This document shows positions 41,401 to 47,250 of a stretch of DNA of 64,000 nt, one piece after another. The first letter of the stretch is position 1. Each line of letters opens with the position of its first letter. The position numbers were made by a program, and so were the translations under genes. Under the pieces are notes generated by a model. It was not told the DNA's origin and made no database searches. It saw only the letters and a program-made list of their open reading frames with translations. Origin of the DNA: Inia geoffrensis (Eukaryota; Chordata; Mammalia; Artiodactyla; Iniidae); contig CM070919.1 in NCBI GenBank assembly GCA_036417435.1, positions 30,877,318 to 30,941,317 of the forward strand, written 5' to 3'.

Positions 41401-43110
41401 TTCAACTTTCTTTTTCCTAAACATTTTGCTATCTCTATGTCCATGGGGATGTGCCCTCCAGCCCCCAAGGAGGGAATTCTTGCTCTATTACTTGATAGAA
41501 ACGTGCATCTCTTTTCACTTCTCATTTTCGTGGAACTCAGCAACATTAATGAATAAAATAACAAATACAGCTTATGAGCAAAAATACTGTGTTCAAGACG
41601 ACCTGACTGCAGCTGATGGATTATTTTAAAAATTTAGAAATAGGATGTATCTTCTGATACAGGAGTTGGAGAAAAGCTATCTTCCATCTAGAATGCTGTC
41701 CAGGGTGACCAAGGGCTGTCTTAGATTAGGGTCTTAGCTTATAGTTTACCCTGTCGGAAGGAATTGCCCCTGGTGAATAAGAAGTGTGATTAACCTCTTT
41801 TCGCGGAAGTGGTCAGCGCAAAAAAAAGCACCGTCATCCTAACCAGCCATACGACGGTTCCGGTTTGTAACTCTAGAAGCATCTTATGCCAGAAAGAAGT
41901 ATGTATAAATTAAGAAGTGTTGAATTTATTGAGAATAACAAAATAAAGCAACGTGAAAAACATTATAATCACATGGTATCCAGAAGTATGAAATAGATTT
42001 AAGAAGTTGTACTGGCAACACACAATACAATAGAAAGTTTACTATCAGCTGAGATCATAAAATAAAGTGAGTAAATAATTTATTTTCTTTTTGTGGGCAA
42101 GAAATCACTGAATAAATGACCCGAATTGGGAATTTATTTGGAAAAAAAATTCCTCTGTAATTCAATCTTAAACTTTTGCTCTCTGGAAACTTAGGCAACG
42201 TGGGACTGAAACTTGAACACTAAACTCTTTTCTACTTCCAGACTATGTTTGAGTTATGTGTTTTTTAAAAAATATTAACATCACCATAGTTCAGTGATCC
42301 CAGGAGTTTACATTTATGGGTAAAATGTACATTTTAAGCATAACTGGTGCTTGTAAAAAGGTGCTCAATATTTCTTATGTTTATCATTTTACAGAAGTCC
42401 ATAAGACCCTTTCAAAATGTTCACTTAGGTAGTCACATCATCTCTAGGAGGCAGGAAATAATGATGATATCACACCCATGGTTGAGTTAAAATTTTTTTA
42501 AAGTTTGGAGTAGCCACAGAGTTTGGGTGATTTTTCCTAGAATGAGCAGCACAGTACACACTCATACCTGTCTCTGGTTCTATATTCTGTTCTATTCTGC
42601 TAGAACAGCCTCTGCTCAGATTAGAAGAGCCAGAGAAATGCAAGTATTCCCCTTAATGGTAACTGAATGTTGCATAAAACTTTACAGGCAAATTAAAACA
42701 CACATTAAGTCCAGATTAAGTTGGCCTCTGATCTTCTGCTGGGTACCTTCCTGTTTTCATGGTAAGGGTCAGTGTCCTTTTCACTCACGTATATACCCTG
42801 AGAGTACTTTTTCTTCTATATAACACCGCCTCACTTAACTCTAGATCCCTATTTATTCAACACACAGCAATGTGCATATACATTCTCAACATAACAAGCG
42901 ATACCAGAATGACCTACATGGTAAAGACGTCCAGCGTATCTCCTGCAGTTCTGGCCATCTCAAAGTAGGTTTGCAGGATGTTAACAGTTCCAGAAAGAGC
43001 TTCATGACCACAGCCGCAGAATAGGGCAACTCCAGCGTAGAGCAGGATGGTGGCAATCAGAGAGGCATAAGGAATGCCTCCCAGGCATTTAATACAGCAC
43101 TCAAAACACC
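6561..43110 (-). CDS. GPM6A: GPM6A, neuronal membrane glycoprotein M6-a (exons 2-7, 5' end outside window)
   Basis: Four-pass membrane glycoprotein of the PLP/DM20/M6 family, found on neuronal surfaces and linked to neurite, filopodium and spine formation. Coding parts on the minus strand are 43110-42918, 31068-30912, 14532-14379, 10331-10255, 9725-9660 and 6713-6561. All introns are GT-AG and the phases match across every junction, giving residues 13-278 with no frameshift or stop. The product agrees with the mammalian M6-a sequence as I remember it and not with the paralogues GPM6B or PLP1. Visible marks are the N-terminal cysteine cluster (CFECCIKC), four hydrophobic segments, extracellular cysteines 162, 174, 192 and 202, and N-glycosylation sequons at N164 (NTT) and N208 (NMT). 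The first coding exon (about 12 residues) was not found up to 64000; in mammals intron 1 of this gene is very long. Confidence 0.97.
6714..7504. other. GPM6A intron 6, proximal single-copy part
   Basis: Intron sequence with no recognised repeat or RNA gene. Confidence 0.6.
7519..7732 (-). mobile_element. CHR-1 SINE, minus orientation
   Basis: Starts with a T run (the tail) followed by GCGGTACGCGGGCCTCTCAC and ends ACCAGGGAAGCCC. The flanks TAAAGGGTAGGCATT and TAAAGGGGAGGCATT form a target-site duplication with one mismatch. Confidence 0.95.
7965..8174 (-). mobile_element. CHR-1 SINE nested in an L1, minus orientation
   Basis: T-run tail, then TTGCAGTACGCGGACCTCTC, through to CACCAGGGAAGCCC. 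The target-site duplication AGTTTGTACCTCTA / AGTTTGTAGCTCTTA flanks it, so it inserted into the older L1. Confidence 0.95.
8452..8497. repeat. (TG)n microsatellite
   Basis: About 18-19 uninterrupted TG units followed by TATATA, inside the L1 fragment at its usual ATTGTGTATAT site. Confidence 0.95.
8700..9659. other. GPM6A intron 6, region next to exon 6
   Basis: Mostly single-copy. A weak MIR/L2-like trace (AGTGTCTGGCACATTGTAGG) occurs near 9100-9125. Confidence 0.4.
9660..9725 (-). CDS. GPM6A: GPM6A exon 6: TM4
   Basis: This 66-bp phase-0 exon encodes exactly 22 residues (207-228), beginning [16 protein letters not shown] and ending AVIAM. It contains the second glycosylation sequon (N208-M-T) and most of the fourth transmembrane helix. 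The acceptor is TCCTTTGCAG and the donor is ATG followed by GTAAGA. Other PLP-family genes as I recall them also have a 66-bp exon here. Confidence 0.96.
10255..10331 (-). CDS. GPM6A: GPM6A exon 5: second half of the large extracellular loop
   Basis: This 77-bp exon completes G181 and encodes residues 182-206 ([20 protein letters not shown]...ESTE). It supplies C192 and C202, the partners of C174 and C162 in exon 4. The acceptor is CATGTTGCAG and the donor is GAG followed by GTGAG. A CHR-1 SINE lies 311 bp upstream of the acceptor, antisense to the gene. Confidence 0.96.
10642..10876 (+). mobile_element. CHR-1 SINE close to GPM6A exon 5
   Basis: Runs from GGGCTTCCCTGGTGGCACAG to GTGTATCGC with a long A/AAAT tail. 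It lies in intron 4, antisense to GPM6A, with its nearest end 311 bp upstream of the exon 5 acceptor. No clean target-site duplication was found. Confidence 0.93.
10985..11190 (+). mobile_element. MER5-like hAT-Charlie DNA transposon remnant
   Basis: Contains GCCTCAGAATCTCCTGGGGA, GGACGCCACCACAGGACC and GTCAGAATCTGTGA, matching the order of blocks in the MER5 consensus as I recall it. No coding capacity. Confidence 0.55.
11380..12500 (+). repeat. Old interspersed repeat, family not resolved
   Basis: C/T-rich stretch with blocks (for example CCAGTTGCTCAATCAAAAAATG and ACCCCACATACAATCTATCA) that I know from dispersed mammalian repeats but cannot assign to a family. It contains several short open frames that do not look like real proteins. 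Confidence 0.35.
12505..13620. other. GPM6A intron 4 sequence, nothing recognised
   Basis: Single-copy looking intron sequence. Open frames are under 90 codons and match nothing I know. Confidence 0.5.
13625..13850 (+). repeat. MIR SINE, plus orientation
   Basis: Diagnostic MIR core: GAATCCTGGCTCTGTCACTT, ACTAGCTGTATCGCCTTGGG and TCAATTTTGTCATTTATAAA in the expected order. Confidence 0.8.
14379..14532 (-). CDS. GPM6A: GPM6A exon 4: TM3 and first half of the large extracellular loop
   Basis: This 154-bp exon encodes residues 130-180 and the first base of G181. TM3 comes first ([18 protein letters not shown]), then the second extracellular loop with C162, the glycosylation sequon N164-T-T, and C174 in [10 protein letters not shown]. 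In this family C162/C202 and C174/C192 form disulfides. The acceptor is TCTGTTGCAG and the donor is TTTG followed by GTAGGT. An open frame continues past the acceptor to 14755, but that is intron read-through. Confidence 0.97.
14533..15169. other. GPM6A intron 3, region upstream of exon 4
   Basis: No repeat or gene recognised apart from a short GATT run at 15076-15095. Confidence 0.5.
15170..15420 (+). repeat. MIR-like fragment with a small internal duplication
   Basis: Resembles MIR (AGACTCCTGAGCTGGAATGA ... GATTGTAGAGAGGCTGGAAT). The block ATCTACAATTACAATCAC occurs twice between about 15277 and 15318. Confidence 0.5.
16445..16790 (-). mobile_element. L1 3'-end fragment, minus orientation
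   Basis: Begins AAAAAAATGAGGTATAATTG and continues with the antisense L1 3' UTR landmark TTTCAGGTGTACGACATAAT. Too decayed to code. Confidence 0.75.
16975..17110 (+). repeat. MIR fragment
   Basis: Blocks GACATCAGAGGACCTGGATC, TCATTCACAAACTGGAAATT and GACCTCTCTCACAGGGCTC follow the MIR order. Confidence 0.5.
17111..18540. other. GPM6A intron 3, nothing recognised
   Basis: A+T-rich intron sequence with no gene, RNA gene or identifiable repeat. Confidence 0.5.
18545..18715 (+). mobile_element. MER5-like DNA transposon remnant
   Basis: Blocks CACATTAGGATCACCTGGCA and CTCAGGCCCTGTCCCTGCCA resemble the MER5 consensus. Confidence 0.45.
18930..19105 (+). mobile_element. MER20-like DNA transposon remnant
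   Basis: Blocks CATCCCTGGCCTCTACCCAA, TAGATGCCAGTGG, AATGTCCCCTGGGGGTGG and CTGGTTGAGAACCACAG match the MER20 consensus as I recall it, in order and including its terminal sequence. Confidence 0.65.
19375..20210 (+). mobile_element. Old L1 fragment, plus orientation, interrupted by a CHR-1
   Basis: Sense L1 3' sequence: AATTGCCAAGACTTGGAAGC, TAGAATATTATTCAGCACTA, then the 3' end TATGGACTTTGGGTGATTAT and CTAAAATTGCTCTAAGAAAT. A CHR-1 splits it at 19799-20008. Confidence 0.8.
19799..20008 (+). mobile_element. CHR-1 SINE with a perfect 12-bp target duplication, nested in an L1
   Basis: GGGCTTCCCTGGTGGCGCAG to CCACGTACCG plus an A-rich tail. The duplication GAGTGAACTCTA at 19787-19798 and 20009-20020 is identical, indicating a relatively recent insertion. 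Confidence 0.96.
20215..21640. other. GPM6A intron 3, nothing recognised
   Basis: A+T-rich, single-copy looking intron sequence without identifiable repeats. Confidence 0.5.
21657..21861 (-). mobile_element. CHR-1 SINE, minus orientation
   Basis: T tail, TCCGGTACACGGGTCTCTCA, ending ACCAGGGAAGCCC. The 9-bp duplication AGCATGATT (21648-21656 and 21862-21870) is perfect. Confidence 0.95.
22190..22445 (+). mobile_element. Old L1 3'-end fragment, plus orientation
   Basis: GTATGGACTTTGGTTAATAA, TTGGTTCATTAAATGAGACA and the terminal CTGTAAATCTAAAACTATTG are typical L1 3' UTR blocks. Confidence 0.65.
22446..23690. other. GPM6A intron 3, nothing recognised
   Basis: Single-copy looking sequence. 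The block 22900-23120 is slightly more GC-rich and has a 78-codon minus-strand frame without recognisable features. Confidence 0.45.
23695..23915 (+). repeat. MIR SINE, plus orientation
   Basis: AATCTGGCTCCACTGCCCAC, GATTCCTCATCTGTGAAATG and the 3' portion GCAACTGGCATATGTAAGCA follow the MIR consensus. Confidence 0.75.
24163..24376 (+). mobile_element. CHR-1 SINE, plus orientation
   Basis: GGCTTCCCTGGTGGTGCAGT to GCATACCGC plus an A-rich tail. The target duplication is blurred (ATATCCCA / AGAATCCCA). Confidence 0.93.
24745..25180 (+). mobile_element. MaLR-type LTR (MST/MLT1-like), plus orientation
   Basis: Nearly full-length solo LTR pattern: GAGTTGAACTGTGTTCCTCC near the start, then GGTGTCCTTTAGAGAG, TTGATCTTGGACTTCAAGCC, TCCAGAAACGGGAGACAATA and TTTGTTATGGCAGCTCTAGC at the end. 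No internal retroviral genes are attached. Confidence 0.8.
25181..26150. other. GPM6A intron 3, nothing recognised
   Basis: A+T-rich sequence without identifiable repeats or genes. Confidence 0.5.
26153..27852 (-). mobile_element. 5'-truncated L1, minus orientation, with a nested CHR-1
   Basis: Read on the minus strand it is an L1 3' UTR preceded by the C-terminal part of ORF2. Two antisense frames (26716-27060 and 27115-27555) still translate as ORF2 protein (for example [14 protein letters not shown] and [18 protein letters not shown]). It is broken by stops and by the CHR-1 at 27023-27232. The sharp loss of L1 similarity near 27852 marks 5' truncation. Confidence 0.9.
27023..27232 (-). 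mobile_element. CHR-1 SINE nested in an L1 ORF2
   Basis: T tail, GTGGTATGGGGGCCTCTCAC, ending ACCAGGTAAGCCC. The duplication CTCATTGTAGTTTTG / CTCACTGTAGTTTTG lies in the L1 sequence itself, so it landed after the L1. Confidence 0.95.
28010..28930 (-). mobile_element. 5'-truncated L1 with a perfect 13-bp target duplication, minus orientation
   Basis: Antisense L1 3' UTR and the ORF2 end, closely similar to the neighbouring copy at 26153-27300. The target-site duplication CCGATAAAACATT is perfect (27997-28009 and 28931-28943), defining both ends. ORF2 remains only as fragments. Confidence 0.93.
28944..29580. other. GC-rich block of unknown origin with a 155-codon minus-strand frame
   Basis: Positions 28944-29330 are clearly more GC-rich than the surrounding intron and match no repeat I recognise. 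A minus-strand frame (29572-29105) starts [20 protein letters not shown] and ends in an arginine/proline-rich low-complexity part. I see no domain, splice context or paralogue to support a gene. It could be an old processed sequence, an unrecognised LTR or chance. Confidence 0.3.
29600..29720 (-). repeat. MIR-like fragment
   Basis: GTAAACTGGGATCCGGAGAA followed by GTTAAGTGACTTGCTAAGAC is the classic central MIR block read in antisense. Confidence 0.6.
29721..30911. other. GPM6A intron 3, region downstream of exon 3, nothing recognised
   Basis: A+T-rich intron without identifiable repeats. Confidence 0.5.
30912..31068 (-). CDS. GPM6A: GPM6A exon 3: TM2, cytoplasmic loop, start of TM3
   Basis: This 157-bp exon completes M77 and encodes residues 78-129, beginning [19 protein letters not shown] and ending CGRCVSAW. 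It carries the second transmembrane helix (about residues 83-106), the intracellular loop ([20 protein letters not shown]) and the first residues of TM3. The acceptor is TTCTTCCCAG and the donor is TGG followed by GTACGT. The reading frame is intact and joins exons 2 and 4 in phase. Confidence 0.97.
31390..32960 (-). mobile_element. Old L1-lineage (L1M/HAL1-like) ORF1 region, minus orientation, split by a CHR-1
   Basis: Plus-strand blocks CCATAATGTATACACTGGTC, CACCTGATGGTGTCCCAAAG and TTCTTCTGCTTTATCAACCT are the antisense of the L1 region around ORF1. It is too decayed to code. Similarity may continue toward 33460, but I cannot place that end. Confidence 0.65.
32476..32691 (-). mobile_element. 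CHR-1 SINE with a perfect 11-bp target duplication, nested in an L1
   Basis: T tail, GCGGTACACGGGCCTCTCAC, ending ACCAGGGAAGCCC. The duplication CAATCTCCCAA (32465-32475 and 32692-32702) is perfect. It carries a small internal duplication (GTGGGTGGGATC in place of GTGGGATC). Confidence 0.96.
32961..33800. other. GPM6A intron 2, unresolved, possibly decayed L1 5' sequence
   Basis: No gene seen. Parts between 33000 and 33460 are more GC-rich and may be the 5' UTR of the adjoining L1 remnant. Confidence 0.35.
33810..34265 (-). mobile_element. MaLR-type LTR, minus orientation
   Basis: Antisense LTR landmarks: GGTTACCACAAACTTGGTGG, TTACAGTTCTGGAGGTCAGA and AGTTTGAAATCACTTTCACT, as in MST/MLT1 LTRs. 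The 129-codon plus-strand frame across it is an LTR by-product. Confidence 0.65.
35030..35505 (+). mobile_element. MLT1-like LTR, plus orientation
   Basis: AATGGGACTTGGCAAATGTG, GATTATCCTGTGTTATATAA, CCTCCAGAACTG and TTGTAATTTGTTACAGCAGT are typical of MLT1 LTRs. Confidence 0.75.
35510..36160. other. GPM6A intron 2, nothing recognised
   Basis: A+T-rich sequence without identifiable repeats. Confidence 0.5.
36164..36372 (-). mobile_element. CHR-1 SINE, minus orientation
   Basis: TTTGTTTGTTTGCGGTATGC through ACCAGGGAAGCCC. No clear target duplication was found. Confidence 0.94.
37131..37348 (+). mobile_element. CHR-1 SINE with a (CAA)n tail, plus orientation
   Basis: GGGCTTCCCTGCTTGCGCAG through CGCGTACCGG, with the tail expanded as CAA repeats. 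Confidence 0.94.
37410..37650 (-). repeat. MIR SINE, minus orientation
   Basis: TACAGTGCTTATGATGCGCC, CCTTTTACTGATGAGAGACT, TAACTTGCCCACGGTAAGAT and CAGAACCGGTGCTCTTACGC are antisense MIR blocks in order. Confidence 0.8.
37660..39144. other. GPM6A intron 2, nothing recognised
   Basis: Mixed-composition intron. Positions 38640-38860 are more GC-rich but show no repeat or gene I can name. Confidence 0.45.
39159..39380 (+). mobile_element. CHR-1 SINE with a perfect 14-bp target duplication and an (AAT)n tail
   Basis: GGGCTTCCCTGGTGGCGCAG through CTGCGTACTGC and an AAT-repeat tail. The duplication TAAAATATAGATCA (39145-39158 and 39381-39394) is identical. Confidence 0.97.
39395..41110. other. 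GPM6A intron 2, nothing recognised
   Basis: No gene or clear repeat apart from short homopolymer runs. Confidence 0.45.
41121..41328 (-). mobile_element. CHR-1 SINE, minus orientation
   Basis: TTTTTTGTTTGTTTGCGGTA through ACCAGGGAAGCCC. The 9-bp duplication TATATTTCT (41112-41120 and 41329-41337) is perfect. Confidence 0.96.
41340..42917. other. GPM6A intron 2, region downstream of exon 2
   Basis: No repeat or additional exon recognised. Confidence 0.45.
42918..43110 (-). CDS. GPM6A: GPM6A exon 2: palmitoylation cysteines and TM1
   Basis: This 193-bp exon encodes the end of a split glycine codon (residue 13), residues 14-76 and two bases of M77. It starts with the cysteine-rich stretch CFECCIKC, the family's membrane-proximal palmitoylation region. 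The first transmembrane helix follows (about residues 23-43, from [15 protein letters not shown]), then the first extracellular loop ending LDVFT. The acceptor reads TTTTGCAG before GGTGTTTTGAG, and the donor is AT followed by GTAGGT. The sequence just upstream of the acceptor, including about nine exon bases, is duplicated in tandem (43102-43379). Confidence 0.97.
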
Positions 43111-43379
43111 CTGCAAAAGTCCAATAGGAAAAAAGTTAGAAATTCATATTTTTATTAATCTTATTGAACTTTTTCCCAAACTTAAGCATTATGGAAAACA
43201 TATTTGCATTTAAGGATGACATCTGGTCAACCATGTAAACCAAAACATCCTGCAAAAGTCCAACAGAAAAAAAGTTAGAAATTCATATTTTTATTAATCT
43301 TATTGAACTTTTTCCCAAACTTAAGCATTATGGAAAACATATTTGCATTTAAGGATGACATCAGGTCAGCCATGTAAAT
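43102..43379. repeat. 139-bp tandem duplication spanning the exon 2 splice acceptor
   Basis: Two head-to-tail copies, 43102-43240 and 43241-43379, differ at about six or seven positions (roughly 95% identical). The unit contains the last nine or so bases of exon 2 (plus-strand sense), the complete acceptor and polypyrimidine tract, and about 120 bp of intron 1. The second copy therefore holds an intact decoy acceptor 139 bp upstream of the real one. Confidence 0.95.
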
Positions 43380-43564
43380 CAGGTCCTAGAAGTCCTGGAA
43401 GGTATAAAAATCAAGTCTCTTAATGATAATCCCATGCTCCACAGACAGGAGAATGATTACTTCTGCTGAGGGTTTCCTCTTCTACCCCCAAAGCCAGAGA
43501 AGTCCTTCCTTCCCAACTCAGTAAGATACTGTCAGAGTAGAAAAGAGAGACCTGGAAAGGGTTA

Positions 43565-44260
43565 GAATCTTGACTCCAGCACTGTGTGTTTTGGGGCAAG
43601 TTTATTCTTTGAATTCATCATTTGTAAGAAGGTGACAGTAAATCTTTCCCTCAAATATTCTTGTGAGCATTAAATGAGTTAATACAGAAAACAGTACATG
43701 ACTGGATAAAGAAGATGTGGTACATATATACAATGGAATATTACTCAGCCATAAAAAGTAATGTCATTTGCAGTGACATGGATGGACCTAGACATCGTCA
43801 CACTGAGCAAAGGAAGCCAGACAGAGAAAGACAATTATCATATGATATTGCTTATTTGTGGAATCTTAAAAAATGGTACAAATGAACCTATTTACAAAGA
43901 AATAGAGTCACAGATGTGGAAAACAAACTTATGGTTACCAAGGGGGAAAGGGTGGTGGGAGGGATAAATTGGGAGATTCAGATTGACATATACACTTTAC
44001 TATATATAAAATAGATAACTAATAAGAACCTGCTGCATAGCACAGGGAACTCTATTCAGTACTCTGTAGTGACCTATATGGGAACAGAATCTAAAAAAGA
44101 CTGGATATATGTATATGTATAACCGACTCACTTTGTTGTACACCCAAAACTAACACAACATTGTAAATCAACTACACTCCAATAAAAATTAATAAAAAAA
44201 AATAAAATAGTGCATGACACAGAGTCACTACTCAGTAAATGTTACATCTACCATCATTGG
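43565..44260 (+). repeat. MIR SINE split by an L1 insertion
   Basis: The left part (43565-43696: GAATCTTGACTCCAGCACTG, ATTAAATGAGTTAATACAGA) and the right part (44214-44260: AGTAAATGTTACATC) form one MIR, separated by the L1 at 43697-44213. Confidence 0.65.
43697..44213 (+). mobile_element. 5'-truncated L1 3' end, plus orientation
   Basis: GGATAAAGAAGATGTGGTAC through the L1 3' UTR to an A-rich tail after CAACTACACTCCAATAAAAA. Likely target duplication AGTACATGAC / AGTGCATGAC. The ORF2 C-terminus survives only as a short frame. Confidence 0.9.
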
Positions 44261-44856
44261 ATGTAATTTTAACTATTATTAAGTATTACTGTGTTGTAAT
44301 ATGGTTTCCAAAAATTGGCCACAGTAATTACTTTTGCTTTTTGAAGTTTCATCATTTTAGTCCTTTATTTTCAAAAGATGGCTTTAAACTAGTCTGAAAC
44401 ATCAGATAACCTTGGTGGTTAATATTCAAAATAAGGATCAGAATTTTCTAGTCAGTCAGCTGTTAGGTATCTTCTTCTAAGGGATTAACTAGAAATGTTT
44501 GAGTATATATGTTTTGCAATAAGAAATACTGATGAGATACTATTTGCCAGACACTGGGGAGAAAGGAAAGTTCAGATTAGAGGCTGACAACTAAGAGGAA
44601 CGCCTATGTGATCTGTTTTACCTCTGTCCACCTCTGTCCTTCACTGCTTACCCACACATATCCTATTCCAAAGATTTCCTCCTACTTCTCTCCTTCTGCA
44701 AATTTTTGATCAAACTTTCTTTTATAATGCTGAAACTTCTCAAGCTCTCTCCGTGTAACTGACTTTTTCTTTCTTCAGAAACAAATAACAAATGATATTG
44801 GAAAATGGATTGTTAGGTATTGTACTTAATTAAGTCACGGAAAGATCCCTGAAAAA

Positions 44857-45148
44857 AATATGGCTATTATTTATTTTTTTTTGGCAGGTTCTTATCAGTT
44901 ATCTATTTTATACATATTAGTGTCTACATGTCAATCCCAATCTCCCAGTTCATCCCACCACCCCCACCACCACCCCCGCCACTTTCCCCCCTTGGTGTCC
45001 ATACTTTTGTTCTCTACATCTATGCCTCTATTTCTGCCTTGCAAACCGGTTCGTCTGTACCATTTTTCTAGATTCCATATATAAGCGTTAATATATGGTA
45101 TTTATTTTTCTCTTTTTGACTTACCTCACTCTGTATGACAGTCTCTAG
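44857..45148 (-). mobile_element. 5'-truncated L1 3' end, minus orientation
   Basis: Antisense L1 3' UTR: GGTTCTTATCAGTTATCTAT, CAATCTCCCAGTTCATCCCA and CTCTGTATGACAGTCTCTAG, ending abruptly at about 45148. Confidence 0.85.
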
Positions 45149-46309
45149 TGTGTTTTATCAATAATGCATATATGTTTATAGCAATATCCGAAACAAGCAG
45201 CGACCGCAAAGTTCCTGTGTGAAGTAACTTTACATTCAGAAGATGGGCTAGTCTGCTATTTTAATATTGATCATTCAACTAACTTTCTTAAAAGAATCAT
45301 GGATCATCTCGTCTGTCCCAGGAGAGGTTAAAAAGAAGTCTGAACACCTCCCCACTTCCGTAGCTCTTGCTTGCATAGGAAGAATCATTTCCTGAGCTTT
45401 CTGCCCCCGACACACATAACACACTCAACACACACACAATGTGGGGAAGTAAAAAAGGTTAGAACAGCTTGACACTTCACGTGATAGGAAGAAATCTCAC
45501 TGGCAGATGGGTGAGACCAGTGTGTGCAGTATCTGAATGTCACTGAACAGAGTTTCGAGTGTAGATTAACAGGGTGGCTGAAAAATCTTTGGACTAGTCT
45601 CTGTCTCTCCATGTTGTAAAATTTTCATCTTACTGATCATTTAAAAATAAAGAGAAAAACTAAAATGGGTACCAACCCAAAGAAGAGTTACTCGTAACTT
45701 TGGCAAGGGCCCCAAACAGCCCCATGATCTCAAATCCCGGTCCTTTGTGATTTCCTCCCTATTTTTCAAGAATCTAAGAGTGAGGACTTTCTACTGCAGA
45801 CACCGAGGTGTCAAAACCAGATGAAAGTATCCAACAAAACCCTTAAGAGTAGGAGTCAAATATACAGGGGAAGAGTCCAAACACCAAATTCGTAGATAGG
45901 AATTACCTTTGCTGATCCTACACTTAAAGCTTTTAACAGACTAAAGATAAAATCAGAATGAGAATGGCTCAGGAGCAAATGAAGTGGTAAGCCCACTGAT
46001 GGTCACCAAACTGCCATCGAGGATTTCTGACTAATTTTGTTACTAATTCAGAGTCACCTTCTGCTTATTCCATGTTTTCTCTGCTGTGGTTTAGCTGGAC
46101 CAATACTAGCCTGCATGCAAGCAAGCTTAGTTACTTAGACTATATATGTGCGGTGGGAGGGGACACTCTATTCGTGTTGTATTCTATAGCATTAAGTATA
46201 GCTTTAACTGAATACCGCTTTTTAAATTTAGAAAAACATGAGATTAATTTCAATACTAAGAAAACCCAAATTGACAAGCCTGAGTTAACAGGCATTTCTA
46301 AATGAGTTT
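45149..46309. other. GPM6A intron 1, nothing recognised
   Basis: Single-copy looking sequence without an identified repeat or exon. Confidence 0.45.
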
Positions 46310-46324
46310 AAGATCTCCAAATTA

Positions 46325-46693
46325 TGATGACCTTTTTTAAAATATAAATTTATTTATTTTATTTATTTTTGGCTGCGTTGGGTCTTCGTTGCTGCACGCA
46401 GGCTTTCTCTAGTTGCAGCGAGCAGGGGCTGCTCTTTGTTGCGGTGCATGGGCTTCTCATTGCCGTGGCTTCTCTTGTTGCGGAGCACGGGCTCTAGGCG
46501 CGCGGGCTTCAGTAGTTGTGGCTCGCGGGCTCAGTAGTTGTGGCTCGCGGGCTCTAAAGCTCAGGCTCAGTAGTTGTGGAGCACGCGCTTAGTTGCTCCG
46601 CGGCATGTGGGAATCTTCCGGGACCAGGGCTCGAACCCGTGTCCCCTGCATCGGCAGGTGGATTCTTAACCACCGCGCCACCAGGGTAGCCCC
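46325..46693 (-). mobile_element. Longer CHR-family SINE (CHR-2-like), minus orientation
   Basis: TTTTTGGCTGCGTTGGGTCT at the 3' end, internal repeats of AGTAGTTGTGGCTCGCGGGC, and the tRNA-related head ending CGCGCCACCAGGGTAGCCC. The 15-bp duplication AAGATCTCCAAATTA (46310-46324 and 46694-46708) is perfect. Eight extra bases (TGATGACC) sit between the left duplication and the tail. Confidence 0.9.
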
Positions 46694-46749
46694 AAGATCT
46701 CCAAATTAAATAGAAATGTTTCTTTTACTTTCTATTTAAATGCCGTCCC

Positions 46750-47250
46750 TTAAATCTCTCAGGATTATATTACCCCTACGGATAAGCACCAATTCCTCTA
46801 AGGCTCCATTACTGCCGGGTCAGGCTAGAATCTTTCCATTTCAGTCCTGATCCTCTGCAAAACTTTTACTCAAAGTAAGAAACTTCAAGCATCTCATCAG
46901 GCACATTTTGCACCAGAATGGGCTGGATCCTAACTGCCCTCACTCTCCCGCGGTCCCGAGTTGCTGTTGGATTTTAAAGAAGGCCCTCAGAACTCCCATC
47001 GGGGGAAGCAGTGCACCATTTCACAGTACTCCCTCCAGCTGCCAGAATCCCACGTAGCTGCTGGCAGGGGAGCTTCTTTCCGCCCACAGTGAGGACCAGC
47101 CTTGGCAGAGCTGCAGAGTTACCATAGCAACCGAGCTACGGGGTCCAGGATATGCTCTCAACAATCATCTTTTAAGGCTGAGGACTCTGCTGCCACCCAT
47201 CACCATGTTTTTACTGCACCTCAAATGAGAAACCACTCTATTAAATGAAT
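46750..47250. other. Repeat-free, GC-richer block in intron 1, candidate regulatory region
   Basis: Higher GC than its surroundings, no recognised repeat, several CpGs (CCCGCGGTCCCGAG near 46950) and an RFX-type X-box at 47118-47131. It lies about 4 kb upstream of GPM6A exon 2. It could be an enhancer or an alternative promoter. I found no convincing exon with a good donor here. Confidence 0.35.
47118..47131. promoter_or_regulatory. Near-perfect RFX X-box
   Basis: GTTACCATAGCAAC is a palindromic X-box (two half-sites, GTTACC and AGCAAC, separated by AT), the binding pattern of RFX transcription factors. Occupancy cannot be judged from sequence. Confidence 0.55.

Noticed and set aside
47190..47210. 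Possible alternative GPM6A first exon on the minus strand (ATG GTG ATG G before GTGGCA)
   Set aside because: The phase would fit exon 2, but the donor is weak and nothing else supports an exon here.
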